From Ischnura elegans (lineage: Eukaryota; Arthropoda; Insecta; Odonata; Coenagrionidae): 64,000 nucleotides of DNA. The stretch spans positions 45,055,812 to 45,119,811 of the forward strand of contig NC_060259.1 of NCBI RefSeq assembly GCF_921293095.1, given 5' to 3'. A program made the position numbers and the translations under genes. Position 1 is the first letter of the stretch. Each line of letters begins with the position of its first letter. The notes beneath the pieces are model-generated. The model ran no database searches, was not told where the DNA came from, and was given only the letters and a program-made list of their open reading frames with translations. This document shows, piece by piece, positions 25,101 through 37,100 of this stretch.

Positions 25101-28100
25101 CAATAAAGATTTATAGCACCACTCATAAATTGTAACTTGATATATGTTTTCCGAAAAAAATACCGCATCAACTTCGGAGAAGCTCTGCTGCTCATATCGA
25201 GTTTCGCTAGAATGCTAAGTCTCCGTCCAATTTTGACATTTATTTCCTCGCGTAAAATGCTTAAATAAACTCAGAAATACGTCGTGTTTGGTCTTATTCT
25301 TTTTGAAATTACGCGCACATTACTAATATTTCAATTCAATAAAGGTGTAACATCAATTGACGAAAGTCATTCTTAGACACCTTTTGTGCTAATAGATGAC
25401 TCATGCAGCGGTTGACCTCCACAGAAATGGGGAACTTGGAAGCTGGTAGGAAAAAAAAGGTCAGTGGGGGAGAAAAGGGAGGGCCCGAAACAAGTAAACA
25501 AGTTTCTATTGTTCTCGTGTAACTTGGTATTTTTTCGAAGCTAAGGTCTTCGTAATATGATCCCTGCTGGAGCTGTGACCTTTTTTTTATTTCGAAGAAG
25601 AGGAAAGCCTCAGAGGGGGGGCTAGTGCGGAATGGAGAGGGATACCGGATCTTGGGAAATGCGCTAATGCAAGTATCCCACGGAACTCACACAGCTGTTG
25701 ACCTCCAGAATGGGGAACTTCGAAGCAGGTAGCCAGAAAAAGGTCAGTGGGTGAGAAAAGGGGGGAGGGCGTGAAACTTGTTTTTATTGTTCTCGTAACT
25801 CGATATTTTTTTCGAAGCAGGGGTCTTCGTAATGCGATCCATGCGCGATCTGGGACCTTTTGTTTGATTTCGGAGAAGAGGAAAGCGTCAGAGTGGGTGA
25901 GGCAAGTGCTGAATGGAGGGGGATAGCGGATCGTGGGAAATGCCCTAAGGTTGCTATCCCACGGCACTGAGGTTCTCCTGGTGGGGGGAATCGGGGATTT
26001 TCGGATTTTTTCACCCGACCATTTTCGGTTCCACTCGTCGAACTCTTTTCACCGCTAAAATCCACTAATTTGATGTAATTCGTCAACTTGCGTAAAACGG
26101 CGCTGCGAGCACTAAATGACTACAGTTCTCTACATTTTTCCGAGTCAACTACCAACGACGTGCGGGCGACAGTGTATGACGCGAAATTCAAAGTATTCGA
26201 GGTATTCGAGGCGGTACTTTTCGCATAACTATTCGAAACCTCGAATATCGAATACTTTCTAATATTCGAGGTATTCGAGTATTCGCGGATACTATTCGCA
26301 CATCTCTAGCGTAAACACATTCATCCCCCACTTACTCATCCACGCTTTCCTCCACGGGCCGTGGTCTGGGGGGGTTTGGGAAAGATCTGTGGAAAGAGCG
26401 GGTAAAATGGTATGGAAGAAAATGTGCCGAGTAGAAATGCACTGTAATGGGGCTTGAACCATTACAATATCTGGGGCATTTTTTACGGTGGGAATGCCAA
26501 TCTATCGTATAAATACGAGTTCCTGTCTTCATCGACGACAATAGCAGCAGTGACGTAAATCCTTCTCCATTTTTGTATCTTCCAGCATTTGCTTTTCGGC
26601 TTCGCTATGATGGTCGCCTGGGCATCATCATTGCTGAAACATCGTCGCAGTTGCAGGAACCAAAATTATTGTGAACTCAGCGAAGAAAGTGACGATAAAA
26701 ACTCCCGAGTTCAATACGGAAAAATGCCTTGAAATCACTTTTTAGGTTCCTGAAAACCATTAAGTCAAGTAAAACCTTACCCACCTACGCAAGAATTCAT
26801 TTTGCAGAAATTTTGCTAAAACCGTAATCGCAATTAAGAATAAACACACCGTTTTACACTTTGCTTAGAATGACTGTATTACTGCCCACATAACGAACAA
26901 CCTGCAACGCCCGCCGCTTCACCTTTTTTTTCGCGCGAAATTTAAAAGACTTGACGTTATCGCGAAGCGTAGGTGCGATAAACGAATGACGGTCTCAAAA
27001 TTTTGGTGACGTTATCGCGAAATGGCGTTAAACAGGGTGACGTAGAACGAGGACTCACTGTGCATAGCAGTCAGTAGTCGCCTTAGGCACCAAAAACCCA
27101 TCAGCTGCAATGGCCGACCGTCCTCTGACCCAGCGGCATATTCGGAATAAACGGAGTGAACCTCTGCATTGCTCATACTTAACTGTGCTATACTTTTATA
27201 CCCTACTCTACTTTCTTAACTCGAACACTGGGAGAAAACGTAAAAATTGTTTAGATTTCTAGGAATAAACATTTAATTTTTCGGCTTTAGTGGACAATGC
27301 CAGTTTTTCCCAGTTTGACATCACAAACAGTGCCATCTTGAATCTTGCCTTTTTGAATATCACTTACGTCCGATGTTAATTTTCGTTTATTCCTTCGCTC
27401 CATTTTGTTTCCTAGAATTTAAGAAAAAAATTTTGGTTCTATATCTTAAGCTAAGATCGATAGTTCGTTTGCATGGCCCAATTAAATTGCATGAAGATTC
27501 AAGATCCTTAAAAATAGTTGTCATTATTTTTATAAAACTTCCTAGAGTTCTCAAATATAGAAATTTTGTCAAGAAAGTACTTGTCCAGCCACACGAGTAG
27601 TGAAAGACAATTTTCTGCATACAGTTATACTGTTACATGGAGACGTCAAAACCTGCCACCTAATCATGTAGGACAATTGAGTTTTCTGCATAGACTTTGA
27701 AAGGATCAAATATTACATAATTCATTACAGTGGTGCAAATGCTTTTATTCGGGGCTCTTTCTAGTAGTGTGGTTAGATTTATAAATTTAAGTGACAACAT
27801 TTTACTAGAGGTTAGCTCATTTCAATTTTGCTTGTGGAACTGAACATTTATTTTCATTCATCTCCTAATCATCAACCATCAACATTCCCATTATCTATTC
27901 CTTTATACATCAGGCTAAGAATTCAGATTAGAAAATTTGCAAGAGGATCGGTATAATGGGAATTAGTTGGTGTATACATTGTTGTCATATTGCCAGATCC
28001 AGAAATGACCAGACTCGACTCGATACTCGCGAGTAGTTTTCATCTCGACGCGAGATCAAAAAGCACTACTCGCACATCCTAATCTCTAATAATTCGTATT

Positions 28101-31100
28101 TTCTACTATGTAGGATGCTGGAGGATGTCTTCCTCTCAGAGTTTTGCTGGAAGAAGAGCTACCACCAGCACCTGGTCCAGAATTTGGGGCACCATCATCT
28201 TCAGCCAGCCCTCCAGCTCTCTATTCCACATCTGCCTCAGAAATAATGCGTCATCATCTTAGTGATTGCTTAGATTTTCTCTCTGACTTCCATACATTGA
28301 GCAAGATCAAGGTAATTTTTGCGTTCATCATTCTTTCATACCATCAATCAAAGATTAATTCCAAAATACCAATGCGTATCATTTCATTCAGTTTGACATG
28401 TAGGAAAAAAGTTTGAATTTCTGGTACCTAATTGCAGAAATTTAGTTTCAAAGCCAGAAATCTCAGATGAATTCAATACAAAATTGGTAGTTGATATATT
28501 GATGTAAATTAAGGAGTTAACTATAATCAAATTGAATGAAGGAATGTAAAGTTTGCTGAAGACTCAAAATTAGAGATGGGCCGAATAGCATTTTTCTCGA
28601 ATTCGAATATCGAATATGAATACATAATTTTTTATTTAAGTATACCGGGACTAGCCACGGTGATAACTTTTACGGAGTCACCCGCAATGCACAAATTGTG
28701 CGAAAAATCCACAGAGGAAAAATCATTCGCCTTGACCAGGATCCCGGTCTAGGCGAATGATTTTTCCTTTGTGGATTTTTCGCACATAATTTTTTTCCAA
28801 ATACCTCACTTGAATATCGAATACTACATTGCTGAATCCTGAATATGCATTTTTCTACCAATTTTAAATACAAGTAACTAAATAAAAAATGCTGAATATT
28901 TTGCAAGTCATTCTATTTCAATGCAGCTCTTAAATCCTGACACAGCGGTCACCCACAATTATGTTAAACTTGCACGCATGGAGCACTGCAATTGTTTTGT
29001 TTTTTAATCATCGTATGCATATTGAAGATTATATCATTAGTAATATTTTACCTGTTTATTGCAAGCCTTAATTCAAATAAAGAATTGGCCATTACTTTAA
29101 GATAAGAATTTGTAAATTGTTCATTTTCATCAAGCAATGGGGGTATCAGAAAAGGAGCCGCCAATCTTGCATGCATTCAAAAATATATGGACAATCTTCT
29201 TAGTGTTGTTCTCGTGGACTCATCAGCATTATACATATTTTAATGCTTACTGTCAATGATAATTTTTCTTTAAAATATTATTAAAGAATTTTACCAACCA
29301 AGTGTGCAAACCTTCATGTAAGACCCAACCATTATCAATGGATTTAAAGAGAATCATGTAAGATTTATGTTGTGTATTCGAAATTTGAATAATTCATTAC
29401 TTTGTGTCATCGAATATCGAATAGTGTGAATAGCTCATTATTCGATACATTCAGTGATTCAATTATTCGAATGTCCATCCCTGCTCAAAATATATCATTA
29501 CAGCTGAAAGACATCTCGTAAGTCACAAGTTTTTGCCGACTTAACTTGAACTTGACTGGAATAAAAAAATTGGTGTTGGTATAGCTCTAGGTTTTATCAA
29601 TTTTATATGCTTTAATGGCTTTAAAAGTGTACTGTAAATATTATGTTTGGTATTTCAAACATGTGTTGTAACAACCTCAATGCATTTAAATTAACTTATT
29701 TAAGCCCATTGATTTTATTCATCTATCCACATTGCAAATCTGATTCTTGATTTAAGTTTTGAGGGAGCCCTATATACTTTAGAAGTATCTGAGTTCAAAT
29801 TAGAGTGAACCTTTACCAAGAGATGCTGTTGAAAATTTTGACTTCTCTTTTAATGAATTACTGCAGTTTTATGAATGTATAGCAATTTTTTATTGAGAAT
29901 AATAATGTAGAAGTTTCCTTTGTTTAGTTCTGGAATACTGGCTCCACTTATAGCTCGGCCAATTCAATTTTTGAAGAAATTATGGACTCCATAATTTTCT
30001 TGGCTGCCATTTTTTTTATTGATAATGTTTCCTTACTGTTTATTCTTTCCCTTTCAGAGTTACTGTAAAGGAGTCTCTGTAGGCCTGAATGAAGATACAC
30101 TTGGGGGCACAATCAAGAGTGGTGTAGCTCAATTTGTAGCCTTAGAGTTGACTAGAGGGAACAGCAGAGATAATAGAGCGATTGGCCGTCATTTACCATG
30201 GCTTTATAATGCTCCATCGTCTCTACAGCAAGGGTAGATATAGTTTTTTTCATCATTATTATCCTTTAATGCTATTTAACAGAAAAAATCAGCCGTAAAT
30301 GATGCATGTAGTTTGAGATTCTAGTACCTATTTGTACCTATGACTCTTCTTACTCATGTGTTTATAGAAAAAATTAGTGCAGAACGCAGCGAAATGAATA
30401 TGGAAATGTGTGGGGGTTCGGTCAATTTTAAGTTTATGTAAAAAGTAGTGTGAAATTTTGGAATACACTAGATCGTAGTAATTTATTTACGTGGTTTTTA
30501 ATGTGGCATTGGTAGTGGTTTTAAATGTGTTTTTCTCATATTGACTTGCTAGTAAATGGGGGCATCTGTAAGCAATATAGAAATTATTATTATTATTATT
30601 ATATGTCATAAACAGCAGACACCCAATTATCCGGCTGCGGTTTATCCGGGTTGCGGATTATCCGTGCATGATTTTTCAATCTCGGTCAATTTTTTCCACG
30701 ATCTATAAAAAAGATCGGATGCAAAATCATAATAATTACAGCATTAATGCTAGGATACACCGGGCTTATTATTTCCGTCAGAATGCCCTTCGTAAGCAAT
30801 CATGCGCTAGCTGCATTCACGGGAGCACCGTGTTCCTGTTTTCCAAGCCTCGCAGTGCGCGACCACGCTCCTTGATCACGGATACATGTTGCGCACGAGT
30901 TGCTACCCGGGCAACTTGTGCGAGACGCGACTACATGGCGTGGTACCTGGCAGTGTAGTTTCCGATGGCGAGCAGTGGTTTTGAAGCATTCTTGCAAACC
31001 ACTTTTCTGTATCAGTGATCATACAGCCATGGATGTGTGGTTTTCGAAACCAGGGCATACATGGAGCATTAATAATATGAGTTCAACCATGTTATCGCCG

Positions 31101-34100
31101 CTAAAAAGATCGCAAACTGGCGAAGAAAGCTCTCGATGAGTCCGGGAAGCACTCTTAAATAAAAGAATAACTGCATAAATAATAATAATAATATATTGTT
31201 GGTTTTACATAAATTATGAACATTACAAGACGTTTAAGTGAAAGTTGGGATTATCCGTGTTTACCGATTATTCATGCCGTCTCTCCCAATCATTAGCCCG
31301 AATAATTGGGAGTGTACTGTAATCTGAAATAATAATGTAATTATTGTTGTGTGATGAAGTTGAAAAATAGTATCTTAAGGCTTTATTTTGGCTCAACATA
31401 TTGGCTCACCACATGTTAAGTCTGGGTTAGGGAAACCAAAATATTGGTTTTTTGTCCTGAGGCCCAGTTTCACCAACACGGATAATATTCTCTATTATCT
31501 CAGTTTTCAAAAACTCGGTTAAAATCATTATCTCAGAAATGTGAGGGCAGTGTTTCACCAACGACGTTTTATCCTAGTTTTAAAAAACCGAGATAATCAG
31601 AATAAATGATTTGGCTTGTACGTTTTTCATAACTCTGACGTGGGAAAAACAAATGACGGTAAGCAACCGTATGACATGGAATCAGCTTTAATAAGCCGGT
31701 AAGTGTACAATCAAGTACAGAGTGATAAAATGAACAGCAACAGTATTAATATAGACAATGAGAGTTCGAAAAGCTCAAATATTAAGTTTTCGTGTAAGGA
31801 TTTATTAATTTGCCTTACGAAATACCACGCACGGGTAGTAAAAAATAAATAAAAAACAAATAGGGGAACCGCGTTTAGCAAGAGCAAGGAATGCGAGAAT
31901 ATTGCGGTAAAAAAACTTGTAAGCACCTTTGTTTAATGCATCGTTATTTAAAAATGAAAATTTTTAATTTACCGAGACTCCCACATTTAAACAAACACAG
32001 TTCTTGGTTATTTTGTGCTACAATAATTAATTACGTCTCACATTGGTAAAATTGCGATTTCGAAGATAACGATGCTGTTACATAGGTATTAATTCAGGAA
32101 GAGGACAGAGATAAAAGGTTTTTGTACATATATGTAAGAAAATTCAAAGAAAGGCTTATGACATTTATGAATACGAACATATTTTGGCAAGAGTTGTCGG
32201 AAATATTGGCTCAAGGGGAGCATAGGCATGGGAAAGCTCAAGTTTAAGAGAAAGAAACGTGAAATTTCTTTGACAAGGGGAGATCACGTACCCCATTATG
32301 ATGATAAAAAATTTTCCTCATGTCTATGCTTGCTACAATTAAAATTATTCATATACTTGTCGCCGTATGATCAAAACGAAGACGAAAAAAAAGCTATGCA
32401 AAAGTTGCCACGGCGAAGGATCGAACCCTGGGTGAGAGTCGACGACGGCACCACTACACCAACTACCCGAGATATGAGATACCGCGCTATTTTAGCATTA
32501 TAAATCATTATTGAATAAGGCTTGTTAAAAGTACCGCATGAAAATTAATTAATTACAGCCAAACAAAGGCCCATTCATTAGAATCACCACCAGTTTATAG
32601 ATGTGTTCGCCATTCCAAATGCTATAAAATATACGGCATTGGAAACCTCCACTTCCCCTTGTTAGTAAAATTCGTCTTCTTCAATGAGAGCGAGAACTGC
32701 CTTTGCAGTTTCATATGCCATTTTGGGATGAGTAAATAAATGTACTTCACCATATATATTAAAATAATCTGCACGCTCATTTATCCATAATGAGCGTGGT
32801 CTCCGAATAGAATGTCGATATTCTTCATCGCTGTCATTCGTATTTTCCGAGAGCTGATGAAGCTGCATGCGCGCCATGCCATCTGCCCTCAGATTAACTC
32901 GGATAATAAGCTTTGAACTGCGGAATATCGTCAGTAAAAGTATAAACCGAGATAACAGCCCAAAACCGAGTTAATGCATCTGGTGAAACACGATTGTTGT
33001 AATATCTCGGTTTTTGAGAATATTATCCGAGTTAATTCAATTATCCTCGTTGGTGAAACTGGCCCTGAGACGGTAAAGGCTACCTTTATTTTCACTATTA
33101 TTTCCCAAAACTGAAGCTTCAAAATGTTGAGGATTGTAGTTGGAGAAACAGGGTAAGCTGACAATGCGAGTTACTTTCACTTATCATTTCCATGAAACAT
33201 TGTGTGTGGTGCCATGGTCGTACCCAGGGGGGGGCAGCTGCCCCCCCCCCTCCCCGCCAGAAGCAAAAGTAAGTGTAGTTCAAAAAGAAAGTTTTGAACA
33301 AATTTTCTTTAAATCCAAGGAAAGCCATGTTAGTATAAAACATGTAATAAAAATAATATTTTTTGAGCGAACATTTTAAAACTAATAAAGCGCATTCATA
33401 ATTTTCTTGAAATTTCAGTTTCCTTAACTTTTTCTGTGTTACAACTTGATCAACCTCTGCTTGCCCCCCTCTAGTTTTGAACCTGGGTATGCCCTTGTGT
33501 GGTGCTATGTTTCCCAACATTTCCCATTCATTGCAGGCTGCATCATCTGGGATAAATGGAGCCTGCAATGGATGTTAAAGCTCAGAAATTAAAGCATTTA
33601 GAGAATGTGAGTGTGTGGGGACTGTGGACACCACTTTTCTGAGGCTAAATTTCTAATAAAAATTGTTGTCTCTAAGGTAACATTTTGTGGAATTTTTTTG
33701 CATTTCCCATTATATTAATCAATTCTTTGCAGGCCACGAGAGTTCATAGACTGTGTGGCTCACATTCGACTGCTCTCATGGCTACTCTTGGGTTCGCTCA
33801 TGCACACGGCACTCCTTGGAGGGAGTGGTGGAGGTGGTGGACCTGGAGGCAGCACCAAACCATCTGTTGGTGCTCCTGGTGGCTGCATTCTGATTGGAGG
33901 GGGTCTCGTAGCTGCTCCCACCAATTCTGCATCATCGGCATCTTCTACTTCTGCGGCTGGACCAGCGATTTCACATGCCAGTCCTGGATCTTTATTGTGC
34001 CAGCCAATACCTCAAGAGGCATCATGTCATGTTGCTGATCATGTGCAAGTGATTCTTGCCGGTTTTGCCGAGCAGTCCAAAGCATCTGTGCTGCATATGT

Positions 34101-37100
34101 CCTCTCTTTTCCATGCTTTCATACTATGCCAGGTGATTCTTTTTTCCTCTCAGTAGAGATTTTAGTCAATGCAATTTTTACCTTAAGGTCATTGTCTGTG
34201 GGTCACCATAATCTGTCATCCATTATATATTATTAGAGATGCGTGAAAATCGTAAATGTGTAAAATGCGATATAGATGTGATGTGCGCGAATAAATGCGA
34301 CATAGATGCGATGACTGGACTTATATGATATTTTTACGCAAATTTGCCTTTTCGACGGCAAAATTCGTACATTTTCTGCCGAGCACAGTCCGCCGACACT
34401 CACCGTTTAAAGCATGTGAGGGACTGGTCAGCTGCTAGTTGGCTGGGACTCTTACATGGCCGCGAGGGCAGGTGCAGGCAAGCTTCACCTCCGCCACTAT
34501 ATGTCTTATTCCTTAATTTATTATTGTTCTACAACACAATTATTTAAAATATTCTGTATTTTGTTATATAACTGTGTTTCACTACATTTTATTGTCGTCT
34601 ACCTCATTATGAAAATAAAAAATAGACGCTACAAAATGCGATAAACTGTTATTGAAAGTGCGATAAAATAAAAATGAAAGTGCGATTTTCACGTATCTCT
34701 ATATATTATTCCTATCCTGCTATCTATTTTTGAATTAGTATTTATTTACCTCTCCTGCATGATTGTATCTGGTTGCATTACTAACCTGGAAGGTTGATGT
34801 TTAAATTACTGACATTATTTCAGTTGTGGACTGTGTACTTGGAGCAGATGGCCTGGGGTTGGGCTCCTAGCAGTGAGGCCCATGCTATCACCATGGGTAT
34901 AGTTTTTGACTTTTGGGGAAAAGTAACTCCTTGCATCTTGCAGCTGGTCTCTCATTGTAAAGTAGTAAGTACTTTAATGGTATTCAGTCTAATAATTGGA
35001 TGTACATATTTCATGCTTATCATATGGTGTTAGATGGCCAATGAAAGCAATCTGACCATTTTCTCAACCTTATTAGTCCAATGTACTGCAAATAGTTTGG
35101 TATTTTCCTTAGAATAGTCCTGAACTAAATCATTAATAATGCCAGATTCTTCTATAGGGACAAATTTTATTGATGTGAAGCCTTAAAATTAGAGATATGA
35201 TCAAGATTCACAAAAATGATCAAATTGTTCGAAGAATTTAGGATTTGAAAGTGGTACATGTGCCTACTCTTGGAAATCCATTATATGAGCACAGTGTCGA
35301 AATGGAGGTCTCATCTGTGGCCTTTCAAATATTGCTCACTTTTAACCCTAGCGGGACAGATCCCATCATTTTGATGAGTTGGCACTTTTCTTTGGATGAA
35401 AATTCTTCTGCTCATTTTTGCCTGAAAATTATTTATTTTGCATTATACATGTCACTTTATATATGGAAAGGAATTTCAGGCAAATAAAAATGCAGCTACA
35501 GAAACCCTTCTCTTAAAAGGATCTTCATCTATCAAAATGATGGGTGAAGGTTCTTTATGTGATGTATTTCTGAGTCTATTTTCTATATTGAAATCCAGTT
35601 TCATACACTGTCTAAAATATCCTGCTTGACTCTGTGAAATCACAATATTGGAAATGTAAGAGTATAAATATTTATAAATTAATTTTAGTGTGGAATGTTC
35701 AAAGCAAATTTTATTTTTAAAGTTTCATGCCTCCATATTAATTTCTATTGCTGAACGTAACTCCATTTTATACTTCTCAGGGTAAATTTATATGCTTAGC
35801 ATCCAATTGCTGTACGTAACTCCATCTTATAACTCTCAGGGTAAATTTATATCCTTAGAATCCATAATTTCACATACCAACTGCATTAGTACATAAAATT
35901 TTCTCAGACCCAAAATTTTTCTCTTCTTATTTCTACAGTTGTGTTCCATTAAAAAGTGGTAATTTGAGATTATTAGAATAGGTGTCCTTAAGACATTCTA
36001 AAGGAGTTAGAAAGGAGCTCTCTCTTATTTAAATATCCAATTTCATTTCTAATCAAGTAGTCAGGCAATTGCTGGCATTTTTTAAAAATAAATCACATTG
36101 GCAGTAAGTTTGATCAGTCTGCCCATATTTCAGATGGGGTGTCTGCTAAAGTATTTCAAAGGGTCATAAGAAATCTTGATGCCTAATTTAGTGGGCTAAA
36201 TCATAGATTATGATTGGTTATGCCCCTAAATTAAAATATTTATGCCCAGTCTTGGACAAAAATATGAACCACTCTGGCCTAGACTGGGGCACCACTCTCT
36301 AAAACTCTGCTAGCGGTCTCAATTTTAGAATGCTGCACCCCCACTCTATGTCTTAAGGTACTCGCATAGTGAGGTACTCGCATAACACACAAATGCATTG
36401 TGTGTTTCACGCGCCCATAGTGAGCAGGTCGAGGTAGAGGTGTACCTCACGGTTCACCAGGAGGTTGTAGGTGTTGCAAGGTACCTATATCGGGAGACTT
36501 CCCTGTGATTGGTGCGTTTCTAGGCCCGTTTCATGTGACATCCTTATCTTTTCCTGAAATTTGTTTGGGTAATACTTAAGTTGCAAATACAGATGGTGAT
36601 ACAATCCCAGATCTTGATTTATGGGAGGAGCACTGAATTCGCGATTACATAACGACCAATCAGCCACCACTTGCATGCTGATGACATGTCGTTACCATCA
36701 CCGCTGCTATCACTTAACATTGTAAAATTGTTTTAACTAACCAAACAACCATTATACTTGATGCCACATGGTGAAAGACTGGCTAGTGGTCAAGGCTATG
36801 GAGAAGCTGTGTGCGTAAACTCTTTACTATGTGATACTACCTCCACCTCAATCTCTATCTCTACCTCTATCTCCACCTCCACCTTTATCTCCTCGCTATG
36901 CAAGTACCCTTAGAACTGTTCATACAATCCTCTTGCCAAATACAGTGGAAGCTTGTTTTAGTGAACACTGCATACAGCGATAATTGCATTATAACGAGTG
37001 GTAGGCAGTGTACTGTCAAAAGTCGTATGACTAACTGGAAAGAAACGGAGAGAGCAAGGCCGAGAAGTCTCTGTCAGGTTATGTAATTGGTAGTGCAATG

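Larger units (their letters stand above)
23269..27060. mobile_element. Tigger/pogo-like element, second copy, interrupted
   Basis: The ends CAGTGAGTCCTCGTTTAACG and (inwards from the right) CAGTGAGTCCTCGTTCTACG match the family of 19222-20075. TA flanks on the left; TG on the right is probably mutated. The two copies align until about 23431 and again from about 26467, showing that 3.0 kb was inserted later. Confidence 0.85.
23030..28081. mobile_element. hAT-type element A, host of a four-level nest (5.05 kb)
   Basis: The left end is TAGGGATGTGCGAGTACTCG; the right end reads inwards TAGGATGTGCGAGTAGTGC. An exact 8-bp duplication ATCTCTAA lies at 23022-23029 and 28082-28089. Subterminal text repeats actcgagtcgag motifs. 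Without the nested 3.8-kb insertion the element would be about 1.26 kb. It ends 24 bases before the AG (28112-28113) of the next unc-79 exon. No hAT transposase was seen. Confidence 0.88.

Noticed and set aside
25587..26086. Minus-strand open frames of 126 and 100 codons with similar motifs
   Set aside because: They are two copies of a 282-base tandem duplication inside hAT element B, not a protein repeat.
30585..31193. TAT/AAT microsatellites (about 30585-30603 and 31176-31193)
   Set aside because: Short simple repeats with no further meaning beyond marking AT-rich intron sequence.
32405..32472. Working tRNA-Glu gene
   Set aside because: The A and B boxes are present, but the arm spacing is too short and the acceptor stem does not pair; it lies inside a Harbinger-like transposon.
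33119..33568. 149-codon minus-strand open frame
   Set aside because: It crosses a hAT MITE including its G/C runs; the protein text is the MITE read backwards.
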